Shown: in pieces, positions 25,826-36,912 of the stretch
Layout: the number at the start of each line of letters is the position of its first letter
How positions within the stretch are numbered: position 1 is the first letter of the stretch
From: Varibaculum massiliense
GTDB taxonomy: Bacteria > Actinomycetota > Actinomycetes > Actinomycetales > Actinomycetaceae
Direction: 5' to 3'
Assembly (NCBI RefSeq): GCF_900106855.1
Contig: NZ_FNWI01000004.1
Coordinates: 1,054,001 to 1,118,000, forward strand
Length of the DNA: 64,000 nucleotides
Position numbers and translations under genes: made by a program
Notes under the pieces: model-generated
Databases searched by the model: none
What the model was told of the DNA's origin: nothing
What the model saw: the letters and a program-made list of their open reading frames with translations, nothing else

Positions 25826-26125
25826 CTAGCGTCCCATCAGGCGCACTTCATCAACCGAGGTCGAACGGCGCGTCCTAAATATTGAAACGATGATCGCTAG
25901 GCCTACCACCACTTCTGCAGCGGCTACCACCATTACGAAGAAAGCCATCACTTGCCCCTCGATGTTTTGGTGCATATTTGAGAAAGTCACCAGCATCAAG
26001 TTGCAGGAATTCAGCATCAGTTCCACCCCCATCAGGGCGATTACCGCCGAATGTCGGGTTAGCACGATTACCGCGCCAATGAAGAAGAGAATGGCTGCCA
26101 ATACAAGATATGAAGTCAAAGACAT
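25826..26125 (-). CDS. nuoK: NADH-quinone oxidoreductase subunit K
   Basis: 99 residues with three membrane helices, the standard size. The conserved buried glutamates are in [14 protein letters not shown] and [13 protein letters not shown], which form part of the proton path near the quinone site. The ATG overlaps the nuoJ stop by one base. Confidence 0.97.
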   Translation of the reverse strand: MSLTSYLVLAAILFFIGAVIVLTRHSAVIALMGVELMLNSCNLMLVTFSNMHQNIEGQVMAFFVMVVAAAEVVVGLAIIVSIFRTRRSTSVDEVRLMGR

Positions 26126-27156
26126 TATTCACTGACCTCCGTTTCTGGGGCATCTGAGTTGGCTGCTACCGGGGAATCACTGGGTGGCTCCCCCGGGATT
26201 TTAGGCGTGATTACCCGAGTCTTGGAAGCCTGCAAACCACTAGGCGCGTCCTCACCGGACATCCCCCAGGCTCCGGATTTAACCACAGCTTGGGAGGCCG
26301 CTGTAGAGTGTACACCCTGGGAAGCGTTCCCACCCTGGTCGGCGCGAATCTTCTCTACCAGGTGCGGTGCGACTTCACCTAGCGAACGGTCAGCGTTACG
26401 AGCACGCAGCGCCGGGGATACCGAAGCGGTAATCGTGCGCTGATCCTCGCCGGAGATATTGGGAGCATCGGTCGCGTTGCTAGTTTGGTAGACACCCGCG
26501 ATTGGCTGTTGACCAGGATGGATTCCCCGCTTGGCGTAATCTTCCATTCGTGCCTGCGCTGTTTCTGGCTGCTTAAATAGCCTGTGGAGGCGGTCGCCGT
26601 GAGTGAGCGATACCGCCGCAACTACTGCGATAATCAGCAGGCAGCCGATAACTTCCATCGTGTAAATATGTTCGGTGAACAGGCTCATTGCGATTTTAAC
26701 CGGGTTAGAATCGGTGCTGCCTTGGGCAGCGGCGGTGGGCATATCTGGAACTTCCCCATACTTGGGCAAATAGGCTTTAACCAGCATCACCGCAATCAAC
26801 AACGCCCCGAAACCACCGGCACAAAAGGCACTCCAGCGCAAGTAACGCCGGGTGCGTAGGTAGTTATCGGAGGCAGCGACCCCCACCATCATGATGATGA
26901 ACAATATCAGGGTCATAACTGCACCGGTATATACCACTACCTGCACAACCCCGATAAAGTAGGCTCCTTGCGAGGCGTACATCATTGCTAAGAGGAGCAT
27001 TACCCCCACCATGCAAACCGCAGAGTGAACTGCAGTCCGGCAAAATAGTACGCCGAGCGCCAGCGCCACCATAAGTACTGCGGCCACCCAGAAAAATACG
27101 GTTTGACCCGCAGTAAAATCTGTGGCTGCCGCTGTGGCTTGGGCTAGCAATATCAT
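26125..27156 (-). CDS. nuoJ: NADH-quinone oxidoreductase subunit J with long C-terminal tail
   Basis: 343 residues against about 180 in Escherichia coli. Residues 1-185 contain the five helices ([49 protein letters not shown] with the pi-bulge helix; [19 protein letters not shown]). The remaining roughly 155 residues are a polar, low-complexity cytoplasmic tail ([16 protein letters not shown], later [19 protein letters not shown]). Long NuoJ tails are common in actinobacteria but their role is not known to me. ATG overlaps the nuoI stop. Confidence 0.95.
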   Translation of the reverse strand: MILLAQATAAATDFTAGQTVFFWVAAVLMVALALGVLFCRTAVHSAVCMVGVMLLLAMMYASQGAYFIGVVQVVVYTGAVMTLILFIIMMVGVAASDNYLRTRRYLRWSAFCAGGFGALLIAVMLVKAYLPKYGEVPDMPTAAAQGSTDSNPVKIAMSLFTEHIYTMEVIGCLLIIAVVAAVSLTHGDRLHRLFKQPETAQARMEDYAKRGIHPGQQPIAGVYQTSNATDAPNISGEDQRTITASVSPALRARNADRSLGEVAPHLVEKIRADQGGNASQGVHSTAASQAVVKSGAWGMSGEDAPSGLQASKTRVITPKIPGEPPSDSPVAANSDAPETEVSE

Positions 27157-27806
27157 TGCTGAACCTCCTTAACCCCCGACTGCTTCAAAGTCGGGTCATC
27201 TGGGCGGTGTTCGCTGACCCAATCGCGTTGCGCTTGGGTCACGCCGGTCACCTTTCCTCGGTAATAGTCAACATCGGCGGTTCCCTCCACCATAGGATGC
27301 GGCGCTGCCAGCATCCCGTCCTCGAGAGGAGCGAGAATCTGATCTTTCTCGTAGATCATAGTTTCCCGGTGGTAGTCTGCCATCTCAAAATCATTACTCA
27401 TGGTCAGCGCGCGCGTGGGACATGCTTCCATGCACAAGCCGCAGAAAATACAGCGCAGATAATTGATTTGGTAGACGCGGCCGTAACGTTCACCCGGAGA
27501 ATACTGCGCCTCGGGAGTATTCGCGGCGGCCTCTACATAAATGGCGTCTGCCGGACATGCCCAGGCACACAATTCACATCCGATACATTTTTCTAGGCCG
27601 TCCGGATAGTGATTGAGCTGGTGGCGTCCATGGAAACGTGGTTGTACGTGGGGTGCCTCATAAGGGTATTGCTCGGTAACCGTAGGACGGAAGAACGAGC
27701 GGAAGGTTACCCCGAAGCCGGCAACCGGGGCGAAGAACTCGCCTACCGGACCTTTTTCATCCGGCTCGAAACTCATATCTTCCCTGGTGGGATTACGTTT
27801 ACTCAT
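27153..27806 (-). CDS. nuoI: NADH-quinone oxidoreductase subunit I (two [4Fe-4S] clusters)
   Basis: 217 residues. The two ferredoxin motifs are [18 protein letters not shown] and [19 protein letters not shown], holding clusters N6a and N6b that pass electrons to NuoB. The N-terminus has the usual membrane-surface helix ([20 protein letters not shown]) and [12 protein letters not shown] just before the first motif. The gene overlaps nuoH by eight bases. Confidence 0.97.
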   Translation of the reverse strand: MSKRNPTREDMSFEPDEKGPVGEFFAPVAGFGVTFRSFFRPTVTEQYPYEAPHVQPRFHGRHQLNHYPDGLEKCIGCELCAWACPADAIYVEAAANTPEAQYSPGERYGRVYQINYLRCIFCGLCMEACPTRALTMSNDFEMADYHRETMIYEKDQILAPLEDGMLAAPHPMVEGTADVDYYRGKVTGVTQAQRDWVSEHRPDDPTLKQSGVKEVQQ

Positions 27807-29148
27807 CTGATTCCCCTTCTTTGGCTACCAGGTGCTCTTCCCCGGCACCCGCCCGCACTACTGCGCGCGGACTTGGAGGTAATACTTGTCCCGGCATGGG
27901 TGGCACCGGATAACCGTCTTTGAAAGCATCAAAGGGCTCGCTGGCGGCGGCTTCTTTTTCTGCTTGCTTGATTTGTGCCCGCAGATCCGCTTTGCCTCCG
28001 GTTATCCAGATAATAATGAGGGCGACGACAAAGACAGCAGCAATCGCCATCATTCTTTGTGAAATGGAGCCAATGCCGTAGACGCTGACTACCCGCATGA
28101 CTACCACAATCACCATCCAGGCGATCGAAACCGGCAACAACACTTTCCAGCCCAGCATCATCAACTGGTCATAGCGGACACGCAGCAGGGTACCGCGTAC
28201 CCAAATCATGAACCACATGACTGCCCAAACTTTGATTCCGAACCAAAGGAACGGCCACAGCCCACTGTTAAGCGCGCCTCCGAGAATGGCGTCACCCCCG
28301 GGGAAGCGCCAGCCTCCCAGGAATAGAGTTACGCAGATCCCGGATACGTTGAACATGTTGATGTATTCCGCCAGGTAGAACCAGGCGAACTTCATCGAAG
28401 AGTACTCGGTCATGTGACCGGCCACAATCTCGCCTTCACATTCAGGCAGGTCGAAGGGCAAACGGTTAACTTCACCCATCATCGAGATTACGTAGATTAC
28501 GAAAGCCGGGAAGAGGGCGACGCACCACCACATGGGACTTTGTGCCGCCACAATCTCGGAGGTTTTCATCGATCCGGAGACTACGAATACGGATACCAGG
28601 GACATTCCCATCGCCAGTTCGTAGCTGATTACTTGGGCAGCGGAGCGGGTGGCGCCATAAAGCGGCAGGTGTCCGTTAGATGCCCAGCCACCGAGGATAA
28701 TGCCATAGACCCCCATGCCGGCAACGGCCAACATATACAGCACTGCCACATTGGAATCGGTCAGCTGCAGAGGGGTTGAGAAGCTGCCAATCTGCAGATC
28801 CGGTCCGAAAGGAATGACCGCGTAAATGCAGAATGCACAGGCGGCGGTAATAATCGGCGCCAGCAGATAAATCACCTTATCGACGTGCCGTTTGAAGATA
28901 TCCTCTTTGGTCAAGAGTTTCACGGCATCAGCCAGTGCCTGGAATAACCCCAAGGGGCCGTGAACATTCGGTCCCGGTCGAGTCTGGATCCGCCCGAGGC
29001 CGCGCCGCTCTACCCACAGGGCCATAATCACGCTGATAATCAGCCATGCCACGATGAATACCGCCTTAATCAGGGTTATCCACCAAGTGTCATTGCTGAA
29101 ATCAGCGGCGCCGGTACTGTTTGCGCTTAGCAGGATTGCGGTATTCAC
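27799..29148 (-). CDS. nuoH: NADH-quinone oxidoreductase subunit H
   Basis: 449 residues. It has eight helices and the quinone-chamber motifs [58 protein letters not shown] (acidic loop) and [21 protein letters not shown] hydrophilic C-terminal tail of about 70 residues after the last helix is longer than in Escherichia coli. Links the hydrophilic arm to the membrane arm. Confidence 0.97.
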   Translation of the reverse strand: MNTAILLSANSTGAADFSNDTWWITLIKAVFIVAWLIISVIMALWVERRGLGRIQTRPGPNVHGPLGLFQALADAVKLLTKEDIFKRHVDKVIYLLAPIITAACAFCIYAVIPFGPDLQIGSFSTPLQLTDSNVAVLYMLAVAGMGVYGIILGGWASNGHLPLYGATRSAAQVISYELAMGMSLVSVFVVSGSMKTSEIVAAQSPMWWCVALFPAFVIYVISMMGEVNRLPFDLPECEGEIVAGHMTEYSSMKFAWFYLAEYINMFNVSGICVTLFLGGWRFPGGDAILGGALNSGLWPFLWFGIKVWAVMWFMIWVRGTLLRVRYDQLMMLGWKVLLPVSIAWMVIVVVMRVVSVYGIGSISQRMMAIAAVFVVALIIIWITGGKADLRAQIKQAEKEAAASEPFDAFKDGYPVPPMPGQVLPPSPRAVVRAGAGEEHLVAKEGESDE

Positions 29149-31748
29149 TGCTGCACCTCCGCATTAGGCTCCAACTGGACTAAGGCGCCACTGGTGACGC
29201 CCAAAGATTCATGCACGTGAGAGCGGTTTGAGCATTCCGGAACCCAGACAACGCGCTCTGGCATATCGGTTAGCACCGCTGGGAGCTGGATGCTTCCCTT
29301 ATCTGTTTTCAGGTTTACCTTGCCACCGGCACTGATACCAAACTCTTTCGCAGTTTCTGGGCTGATGCGGGCAAAGGAGGCACGCCCAGATGCTTGCATA
29401 TCGGTGGCTCCCACCTGCAAAAGTCCCTCATCAATCAGAGTCTTATGGCAGCTAAGCACCACTTGGTCACTGCCGGGAGCCAGCAGTGCCGCTGGTTTAG
29501 CCGGCGCGAACGCCAGGCGCTTTCCATCCCAATCGAGCAGCTCATTAGCTTCTGCATACAGGGACTTTAGGGAGTCAATCCCCAGCTCACATCCCATTAC
29601 TTCGGATAGTTTGTTTAGCACTTCCCAATCCGGCATATCTTGAGAAACCAAGACCTGCCCGAAGGGACGTAAGCGCCCTTCCCAGTTAATAAAGGTGCCA
29701 GGCTTCTCTGAAACTGGTGCTACCGGGAATACCACATCGGCTGCCTGTGCTGCAGGCGTTAAATTGACCTCCAGGGAGATTACGAAGGAGGCCGCATCCA
29801 GGGCTTTTTGCGCTAACTCTTGATCTGGCAAGTCACGAAGGTCTAAACCGCCGAGCACCAGTGCAGATAGTTCCCCGGAGCAGGCAGCTTCTAATATCTG
29901 CCCCGTGTCGCGTCCGGGAGTATCTGGGAGCTGCGCATTCCAGGCAGCCGCCAGGTCGCTGCGGGCTTCCGCGTCACGCGCGTCGCGTCCGAAAGGTAAC
30001 AAACCGGGTAACACACCGGCTTCTACTCCCCCGCGTTCGCCGCTGCGGCGGGGAATCCAAGCCAGTCGCGCTCCGGTGCGAGCTGCCAAATCATTAACTG
30101 CGCTGAGAAGACCAGGTATCGTACCGGCGCGTTCGCCAACTACGATTACTGCGTCCTCTGCTTTAAGTCCCGCAAAGACCGCACCGAAATCTCCTGCGGC
30201 ATCGGCTTTAACATTGGCTACTACTTCTGGTTCGGTACCCGGCGCCGCGGCAAGCACAGTTGCGGCTGTCTTTAGAGAAGAAGGCGACGCAAAGGGAGCC
30301 ACCGTGGCCACCTTTACGCTTCCGGAGCGTACCCCTTTGCGCAACCGCAGGAACACCGCGCCACATTCGTCCTCAGGCTCGAAACCAACCAATAGTACTT
30401 GACCAGCTTTTTCGAGGTCACAGTAGGTTACCGGCATTCCGGCACCCGCGAAATAGGCACCTAAGAAAGTTTCTTCTTCCCGACCAGCCGCGCGGGTGCG
30501 CTGATCAATGTCATTAGTTCCGCATACAACGCGAGCAAACTTCGACCAGGTGTAGGCGTCCTCGAAAGTTAGCCTGCCACCAGGTAAGAAACCAACTTTA
30601 CCTTTTCCGGCGGTTGCCAACCCCTTAGCAGCGCGATCAAAAGCATCCGACCAGGAGGTAGGCACCAGTTTCCCGTCCTCGCGCACCAGCGGAGTCTTAA
30701 TCCGCGAAGGCTGGAACTGCCACTGGTAACCGAAACGATCCTTATCGGTAATCCATTCTTCGTTTACCTCTAGATCTTTTTGCGCCATCCGCCGGGTAAC
30801 TACCCCGCGGCGAATATCGGTGCGCAAAGCAGAACCGGAGGCATCCTGTTCGGTGACCCCGCGGGTAGAAACCAAATCAAAGGGGCGCGCCCGGAAGCGA
30901 TACCTCTTAGAAGTTAGCGCCCCCACCGGGCAAATCTGAATGATATTACCCGAGAAGTAAGAGCTGAACAGCCTGCCAGCCTGGTCTTTCTCGTCTACGC
31001 CGGCGCCAACGGCAGCCGGAGAAGAAAGCGGTGCCGGTTTACCGTGAGAATCCGAAAGTGCCGGAGCATCGGGGTCGAGGCGCAGGGTCGGCTTAGAGCC
31101 GTCAGAATCGGAAATCCCTAAGATTTCCTGGTCAAACGCGCCCACGTTTTCACCCATGAAGTCGTGGTCGTCACGGGGAGAGGAACCACCGCCGCGTCCT
31201 TGCAAGGCGATGAAGGAATCGCCAGCAACCTGGTTGGCAAAGCGTACACAACGCTGACACAGCACGCAGCGTTCCCGGTCAATCAAAATCTGGCTGGTTA
31301 GCTCTACCGGTTTCGGCCACAACCGCTTTTCATCACTAAAGCGGGTATGCAAGGTGCCATGCGACATAGCTTGATTCTGCAGCGGACATTCCCCGCCCTT
31401 GTCGCAAATCGGGCAATCCAAGGGGTGGTTAATCAGCAGGAACTCGGTAATCCCGTGTTGGGCTTTTTCTGCTACTTCCGAAGTGGCGGCAGTTTTTATC
31501 TCCATCCCTGCCATCGCGGTCATAGTGCAGGCCGGTTGCGGCTTCGGCATGGGACGAACTACGCCGTCGCGCCCCGGCATCGCTACCTCTACCAGGCACT
31601 GCCGGCATGCACCTGCCGGATCTAGCAGCGGGTGGTCACAGAAGCGAGGAATATGGATTCCCAGTTTCTCGGCTGCCCGGATTAGCAGCGTACCTTTGGC
31701 GACCTCGATATCTTGGCCGTCAATGTTGATTTGGACTTGCTCACTCAC
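29145..31748 (-). CDS. nuoG: NADH-quinone oxidoreductase subunit G, lacking the N7 cluster ligands
   Basis: 867 residues, GTG start overlapping the nuoF stop. The N-terminal clusters are intact: [2Fe-2S] in FCDHPLLDPAGACRQC, the His/Cys set in HPLDCPICDKGGECPLQN, and the [4Fe-4S] set CVLCQRCVRF plus IQICPVGAL. The following molybdopterin-oxidoreductase-like domain begins RARPFDLVSTRGVTEQDASGSALR. Where relatives such as those of mycobacteria have a C-x2-C-x3-C group, this protein has none, so the off-path N7 cluster cannot form. The C-terminal half is a structural domain with no cofactor. Electron transfer along the main chain should be unaffected. Confidence 0.95.
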   Translation of the reverse strand: MSEQVQINIDGQDIEVAKGTLLIRAAEKLGIHIPRFCDHPLLDPAGACRQCLVEVAMPGRDGVVRPMPKPQPACTMTAMAGMEIKTAATSEVAEKAQHGITEFLLINHPLDCPICDKGGECPLQNQAMSHGTLHTRFSDEKRLWPKPVELTSQILIDRERCVLCQRCVRFANQVAGDSFIALQGRGGGSSPRDDHDFMGENVGAFDQEILGISDSDGSKPTLRLDPDAPALSDSHGKPAPLSSPAAVGAGVDEKDQAGRLFSSYFSGNIIQICPVGALTSKRYRFRARPFDLVSTRGVTEQDASGSALRTDIRRGVVTRRMAQKDLEVNEEWITDKDRFGYQWQFQPSRIKTPLVREDGKLVPTSWSDAFDRAAKGLATAGKGKVGFLPGGRLTFEDAYTWSKFARVVCGTNDIDQRTRAAGREEETFLGAYFAGAGMPVTYCDLEKAGQVLLVGFEPEDECGAVFLRLRKGVRSGSVKVATVAPFASPSSLKTAATVLAAAPGTEPEVVANVKADAAGDFGAVFAGLKAEDAVIVVGERAGTIPGLLSAVNDLAARTGARLAWIPRRSGERGGVEAGVLPGLLPFGRDARDAEARSDLAAAWNAQLPDTPGRDTGQILEAACSGELSALVLGGLDLRDLPDQELAQKALDAASFVISLEVNLTPAAQAADVVFPVAPVSEKPGTFINWEGRLRPFGQVLVSQDMPDWEVLNKLSEVMGCELGIDSLKSLYAEANELLDWDGKRLAFAPAKPAALLAPGSDQVVLSCHKTLIDEGLLQVGATDMQASGRASFARISPETAKEFGISAGGKVNLKTDKGSIQLPAVLTDMPERVVWVPECSNRSHVHESLGVTSGALVQLEPNAEVQQ

Positions 31749-33058
31749 AGGGCGCCTCCTTCGTTAAAAACCTCCGAGGCGGCGGGCGGGAAGGCCTCCC
31801 ACCAGGGAGTGGTATATCCGGCCTCGAACTCTTCGCGGAACTTGTCGATTCCGCTGCGCACCGGGGTAGCCGCCGCATCACCGAGGGCGCAGAAGCTGCG
31901 TCCGGCGATATTGCCCGCAATATCGTAAAGCAGGTCTACATCGCCCTCTTGACCTTTGCCGGCCTCTAGGCGGTGCAGTATTTGCTTCATCCAATAGGTA
32001 CCCTCGCGGCAGGGGGTGCATTTACCGCAAGATTCATGCTGGTAGAAGTCCGTCCAGCGGCTAATCACCCGCACCACGGAAGTGGTTTCATCAAATACCT
32101 GCAGGGCGCGGGTAGCCAGCATAGAACCGGCGGCTGCTACGTCCTCGTAAGTTAGGGGGACATCCAGGTCTTCGGGAGTAAATAGCGGAGTTGAAGAGCC
32201 ACCCGGGGTATAGAACTTCAGGGTGTGGCCCTCACGAATCCCGCCGGAATACTCCAGCAGTTCGCGCATGGTAATCCCAAACGGCGCCTCATAAAGACCG
32301 GGGTGTTTAACGTGACCCGACAGGTTAAACATCCCGTAACCTAGGGATTTATCTTGCCCCATCGAGGCGTACCATTCCGCGGAATTACGGAACACCGTAG
32401 ACACCTGGGCGATGGTTTCGGCGTTATTGATTACGGTAGGACGGGCATAGAGCCCTTTGACCGCCGGGAAGGGCGGTTTCAGACGGGGGTGACCCCGTTT
32501 GCCTTCCAAAGAATCTAAAAGCGCGGTTTCTTCCCCGCAGATGTAGGCACCGGCTCCAGCATGGGCTATCAGTTTCAAATCTCCCAGCAGACCGGCATCT
32601 TCGGCCTCTTTAATCGCTACTAGCAGACGGTTATAGGCGTGAACGACTTCGCCGCGGATATAGATAAAAGCGTGATCGCAACCGATTGCCAAGCAGGTAA
32701 TCGCCACCCCTTCGATAACCGCGTGAGGATTAGCCAGAATCATCGGAATATCTTTACAGGTACCCGGCTCAGATTCATCGCAGTTAACGGTCAGATAACG
32801 CGGACCGCCATCAGCAGGTGGCAAGAACGACCATTTCAGACCGGTACCGAAACCGGCACCGCCACGTCCGCGCACTCCCGCCTGCTTGACAGCATCTAGA
32901 ATCTGCGCCGGTTCCATCTGCTTGGCTTTTTCTAGCCCCACGTAGCCACCAGTTTTCTGGTAGGCCTTTAGCGTCCAGCTTTCGGGTTCCTGATACTGTT
33001 TAGTGATAATCGGGGTTAGCGGAACCCGGTGGATCTCAGACTTCTCGTTTTCGCTCAC
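31745..33058 (-). CDS. nuoF: NADH-quinone oxidoreductase subunit F (NADH and FMN site)
   Basis: 437 residues. It shows the NADH/FMN glycine-rich loop GVRGRGGAGFGTGLKWSF (about residue 62), the FMN segment GAYICGEETALLDSLEGKRGHPRLKPPFPA and the N3 [4Fe-4S] motif ESCGKCTPCREGTYWM with the distal Cys in RSFCALGD. This is the entry point for electrons from NADH. GTG start overlaps the nuoE stop (GTGA). Confidence 0.98.
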   Translation of the reverse strand: MSENEKSEIHRVPLTPIITKQYQEPESWTLKAYQKTGGYVGLEKAKQMEPAQILDAVKQAGVRGRGGAGFGTGLKWSFLPPADGGPRYLTVNCDESEPGTCKDIPMILANPHAVIEGVAITCLAIGCDHAFIYIRGEVVHAYNRLLVAIKEAEDAGLLGDLKLIAHAGAGAYICGEETALLDSLEGKRGHPRLKPPFPAVKGLYARPTVINNAETIAQVSTVFRNSAEWYASMGQDKSLGYGMFNLSGHVKHPGLYEAPFGITMRELLEYSGGIREGHTLKFYTPGGSSTPLFTPEDLDVPLTYEDVAAAGSMLATRALQVFDETTSVVRVISRWTDFYQHESCGKCTPCREGTYWMKQILHRLEAGKGQEGDVDLLYDIAGNIAGRSFCALGDAAATPVRSGIDKFREEFEAGYTTPWWEAFPPAASEVFNEGGAL

Positions 33059-33849
33059 TTGTCTGTCTCCTTGTGATCAGCAGAGGAATGTTCCTTGCCT
33101 ACCGGATCTTTCCCAGCCTGATTAGCAGCTGCACCCGAAGCTGTTTCCCCAGCCTGGGCAGCCTCAGACTTTTCAAACTGCTGCGGGTCAGGGGCTTCCA
33201 TGCCTTTTTCCTCGGCCACTTTTAGTCCCCACAAACTGGCGGGACCGGCAGCCACTCCCTGGTTGGCGGTCTCGGGGTTGGGGAATCCCGCTAAAATGCG
33301 GCTAGCTTCTTTAAAAGTAGGTGCCGCCTCGGATCCCCGCGTGGGATGTACCGGTTTTCCAGCTTTAATATCGCGCACCAGCTGCAGGGCAGATTCGGGT
33401 GTCTGATTATCAAAGAACTCCCAGTTAACCATGACTACCGGTGCATAGTCGCAGCCAGCGTTACATTCCAACGCCTCCAGCGTGATTTTGCCGTCAGCGG
33501 TGGTCTCATCATTGCCTACCTCTAGTTCTTTTTCTAGGGTTTCCATGATGTTGTCCCCGCCGAGGACGGCGCAGAGGGCATTAGTACAAACCCCCACGGT
33601 GTATTCGCCGTTAGGGTGACGTTTGAACTGAGTGTAGAAGGTGGCAACTGCGCTAACCTCTGCGCGCTGGCAGTTCAGGATATCGGCGATTAGTCCGATG
33701 CCGTTGGCAGTCACGTACCCGTCAATGCTCTGCACCAGGTGCAGCAGAGGAATCATGGCGCTACGTTCATGCCCCTCGGGATAGCGGGCAATGATTTCCG
33801 CTGCTTCGGCGCGGAATTTTTGCTCGACCTCAGGATCGTAAAAACTCAT
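33055..33849 (-). CDS. nuoE: NADH-quinone oxidoreductase subunit E
   Basis: 264 residues. The thioredoxin-like domain (about 1-165) carries the four ligands of [2Fe-2S] cluster N1a in VCTNALC and ECNAGC. The last 90 or so residues are polar and Ala/Gln/Glu-rich, an extension common in actinobacterial NuoE and probably disordered. ATG overlaps the nuoD stop by one base. Confidence 0.96.
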   Translation of the reverse strand: MSFYDPEVEQKFRAEAAEIIARYPEGHERSAMIPLLHLVQSIDGYVTANGIGLIADILNCQRAEVSAVATFYTQFKRHPNGEYTVGVCTNALCAVLGGDNIMETLEKELEVGNDETTADGKITLEALECNAGCDYAPVVMVNWEFFDNQTPESALQLVRDIKAGKPVHPTRGSEAAPTFKEASRILAGFPNPETANQGVAAGPASLWGLKVAEEKGMEAPDPQQFEKSEAAQAGETASGAAANQAGKDPVGKEHSSADHKETDK

Positions 33850-35219
33850 TAGCGATCGACACCTCCCAGGACGGGATCCACACTGGCTAGCGCCACGATC
33901 AGGTCAGAGATCGTGCCGCCCTGAGCCATTAGAGACAAGGACTGTAGGTTAGCAAAGCTGGGGTCACGGAAGTGCGCCCGGTAGGGGCGAGTGCCTCCAT
34001 CGGAGACTACGTGTACCCCCATAATGCCTTTGGCGTGTTCCACCAGCTGGGTGGCTTGACCGACCGGGGCTCTAAAGCCTTCGGTTACCAGCTTGAAGTG
34101 CTGGATTAGGGATTCCATGGAGTTACCCATGATTTCTTTGATGTGTTCAGGGGAGTTCCCTTGACCATCGGTACCTACACTCAGCTGCGCCGGCCACTTG
34201 ATCTGCGGGTCAGCAATCATTACCGGCTCACCCTCGGTTTCATCTAGGCGCTCTAGCACCTGGTAGATAATCTTGAGGGATTCATAGCATTCATCAAAGC
34301 GAACTACCGTGCGGTTATAGGCATCGGATTGATCGGTGACTGGAACATCAAAATCAAAGTTTTCATATCCGCAGTAGGGCTGCATTTTACGCATATCCAA
34401 CGGGTAGCCAGCGGCGCGAACCGAGGGACCGGTCAGCGACATTGCCATAATGGCCGACATGGGCATGACCGCCGTATCGCAAAAACGTGCCTTGAAAATC
34501 GGGTTCTGCAAGGTCAGATCCTGTAGCTCGTTAATGTCGCGGCGAGTTTTTGGTAGCAGATCACGAATATATTCGGTGCACCCCGGGGGCAGATCCTGTG
34601 CCACTCCGCCCGGACGAATATAAGCATGGTTCATACGCAAACCGGTGATCTGTTCGAAAATCCGCAGGATTTCTTCGCGGCCTCTAAACCCGATGGTCAT
34701 CATGGTAGTGGCACCCAACTCGTTGCCGCCGGTAGCAATCGCCACCACATGCGAGGCAATCCGGTTGAGTTCCATCATGAGGATGCGGATCAGGTTTGCC
34801 CGCTCCGGGATTTCAGCGGTTTTCTTTAGCACTTTTTCTACTGCCAGGCAGTAGGCAACTTCCTGGAAGAAGGGAGCTACATAGTCCATCCGGGTGCAGT
34901 AGGTAACACCCTGCGTCCAGGTGCGGTATTCCATGTTCTTTTCGATACCGGTATGCAAGTAACCAGTACCAACCCGCAAATCTCGCACGTACTCTCCATC
35001 GAGTTCCGCAATCAGGCGCAGCACCCCGTGCGTTGAGGGGTGTACTGGACCGATATTCATTACGATTCGCTCGTTGGCGAGTTTTTCAACTTCGGAAGCC
35101 ATTTCTTCCCAGTCCCCACCGTGCAAATCATATTGCGGGGTGTCCTCGGTAATTAGATTGTCGAGGGCGGGACCGGCAGCCCTAAGTAGCGGGCTGTTTT
35201 TTTCGTCAGTGTATTTCAT
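33849..35219 (-). CDS. nuoD: NADH-quinone oxidoreductase subunit D
   Basis: 456 residues, 49-kDa type subunit related to NiFe-hydrogenase large subunits. It has [16 protein letters not shown] (quinone-pocket His), [18 protein letters not shown] and [25 protein letters not shown]. The C-terminus ends [23 protein letters not shown], the usual D-P-V-x-G-x-x-D/R ending. The ATG directly follows the nuoC stop (TAAATG). Confidence 0.98.
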   Translation of the reverse strand: MKYTDEKNSPLLRAAGPALDNLITEDTPQYDLHGGDWEEMASEVEKLANERIVMNIGPVHPSTHGVLRLIAELDGEYVRDLRVGTGYLHTGIEKNMEYRTWTQGVTYCTRMDYVAPFFQEVAYCLAVEKVLKKTAEIPERANLIRILMMELNRIASHVVAIATGGNELGATTMMTIGFRGREEILRIFEQITGLRMNHAYIRPGGVAQDLPPGCTEYIRDLLPKTRRDINELQDLTLQNPIFKARFCDTAVMPMSAIMAMSLTGPSVRAAGYPLDMRKMQPYCGYENFDFDVPVTDQSDAYNRTVVRFDECYESLKIIYQVLERLDETEGEPVMIADPQIKWPAQLSVGTDGQGNSPEHIKEIMGNSMESLIQHFKLVTEGFRAPVGQATQLVEHAKGIMGVHVVSDGGTRPYRAHFRDPSFANLQSLSLMAQGGTISDLIVALASVDPVLGGVDR

Positions 35220-35972
35220 TTAGCTGTATGACCTCCGCGAATCGGCGGGCGGGACTGTAGCGCCCTTAAATTGCACCGGAATACCACCTAGCGGATAGTC
35301 TTTCCGCTGCGGATGTCCTACCCAGTCATCGGGTAGAGCAGTTCTGGTCAGACCGGGATGACCGGTAAAGATAATGCCCATCAAATCCCAGGTTTCCCGC
35401 TCCCACCAGTCATTTCCTGGATAAGTGGATACTATCGAGGGAATCCGGGGATCAGATTCCGGGCAGGTAACTTCTAGGCGCAGCTGACGGTTGTGGGTTG
35501 CCGAAAAGAGCATGTAGGCCGCGTGTAGCTCGCGACCTTTATCCTGGGGATAATGCACGCCGTTGACCCCGAGGCACAGTTCGAAACGTAAATCTTGGTC
35601 ATCGCGTAGCCAGCGAGCAACCTGAGGTAGATGCTCGCGAGCAACGAAAATAGTTAATTCGTCATTATCGACCACTACCCGCTCAATTACCGCACCTATT
35701 TCTAGGTCAGCGTTTTGAATCAGTTCTTCTAGGACTTCCACGACCTCATCAAACCAGGAACCGTAGGGACGCCCGCTTTCGCCGGGCATCTGCCGTTCAA
35801 TCTGGATTTCAGTAAAACCAGTGGTGTCCCCGTCATCGTGTACCCCGAACAAACCGTGACGGGTACCAAAATCAGAGCCAGCTGTGAAACCGCGCGGAGC
35901 AGTTACCTCTACTGCTACTGGCCCATCCTCGACATCGGAATGGAGGACTACCGTTTTGTCATCTTCGCTCAC
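35220..35972 (-). CDS. nuoC: NADH-quinone oxidoreductase subunit C
   Basis: 250 residues, 30-kDa subunit not fused to NuoD. The signature is [47 protein letters not shown] (given by its parts [16 protein letters not shown] and [10 protein letters not shown]). The first roughly 60 residues are an acidic extension. GTG start overlaps the nuoB stop (GTGA). Confidence 0.97.
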   Translation of the reverse strand: MSEDDKTVVLHSDVEDGPVAVEVTAPRGFTAGSDFGTRHGLFGVHDDGDTTGFTEIQIERQMPGESGRPYGSWFDEVVEVLEELIQNADLEIGAVIERVVVDNDELTIFVAREHLPQVARWLRDDQDLRFELCLGVNGVHYPQDKGRELHAAYMLFSATHNRQLRLEVTCPESDPRIPSIVSTYPGNDWWERETWDLMGIIFTGHPGLTRTALPDDWVGHPQRKDYPLGGIPVQFKGATVPPADSRRSYS

Positions 35973-36529
35973 GCCAACAGTCCTTTCATCTGGGAAGTAG
36001 GAGTCGCTTCCAAAGCTGCTTTCTCGGCCTTACGGGCAATCTCCAACCGTTGCTTTTGAGTAAGAGGAGTGCGGTAATGGATCTGATCCCACAGCACCAT
36101 AATCGCGTGAATTAGGGCTTCGGGGCGCGGAGGGCATCCGGGCAGATACACATCAACTGGGACAATATGGTCACAGCCTTGCACCACCGCGTAGTTATTG
36201 AATACCCCGCCAGAAGAAGCGCACGCCCCCATAGAAATAACCCACTTGGGATCGGGCATGGAGTCGTAGGCGTTGCGAACAATTGGCGCCATCTTCCAGG
36301 AAACCCGCCCAGATACAATCATCAGATCTGCGTGGCGGGGAGAGGCGCGGAAGACTTCCATCCCGAAGCGCGCAATATCGAAACGCGGGGTGCCGGTGGC
36401 CATCATTTCAATAGCGCAGCAGGCTAGCCCCATAGTCACCGGCCAAACACTAGCTTTGCGGTTAAGCCCCATAAACTTGTCTAGGCTAGTGAGGGCGACT
36501 CCTGCCGGCAGCTCATTATCAAAAGACAT
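35969..36529 (-). CDS. nuoB: NADH-quinone oxidoreductase subunit B (cluster N2)
   Basis: 186 residues from the ATG at 36529, which is preceded by GAGAGG; a longer frame overlaps the nuoA end and has no support. Cluster N2 ligands are visible: the tandem CC in [15 protein letters not shown], a Cys in [10 protein letters not shown] and one in [14 protein letters not shown]2 is the last cluster and reduces menaquinone. Confidence 0.97.
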   Translation of the reverse strand: MSFDNELPAGVALTSLDKFMGLNRKASVWPVTMGLACCAIEMMATGTPRFDIARFGMEVFRASPRHADLMIVSGRVSWKMAPIVRNAYDSMPDPKWVISMGACASSGGVFNNYAVVQGCDHIVPVDVYLPGCPPRPEALIHAIMVLWDQIHYRTPLTQKQRLEIARKAEKAALEATPTSQMKGLLA

Positions 36530-36543
36530 GCTGTACCTCTCTC

Positions 36544-36912
36544 CTAATAGTCCAGTCCGCCGCGGCGCCACTCATAAATATAGGGCACCAGCACTAACAC
36601 AATGAATAACAGGATGTCGATCAATACCGGAATAGCCATCACGCGACCGAAGTGTCCGATAGATACCGCGAAGGGGTATAGGAACACCATTTCCACATCG
36701 AAGACAATGAACGTCATCGCAATCAAGTAGTACTTAATCGGAAAACGTCCACGCGCATCCTCGTGAACATTGGGATCAATTCCGCATTCGTAAGTCGCCA
36801 GTTTGGTGCGAGTCTTGCGACTCGGGCCGAGAACGGCTGACATCGCCAGACCGCCTACGGCTAGTACAATCGCGACTGCGCCCATGATTAACAGTGATGC
36901 CGATGGACTCAT
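36544..36912 (-). CDS. nuoA: NADH-quinone oxidoreductase subunit A
   Basis: 122 residues with three helices. It has [43 protein letters not shown]-type sequence, of which ECGIDP and [10 protein letters not shown] are diagnostic. GGAGG stands seven bases before the ATG. The ATG overlaps the stop of a 36-codon ORF (ATGA). Confidence 0.97.
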   Translation of the reverse strand: MSPSASLLIMGAVAIVLAVGGLAMSAVLGPSRKTRTKLATYECGIDPNVHEDARGRFPIKYYLIAMTFIVFDVEMVFLYPFAVSIGHFGRVMAIPVLIDILLFIVLVLVPYIYEWRRGGLDY

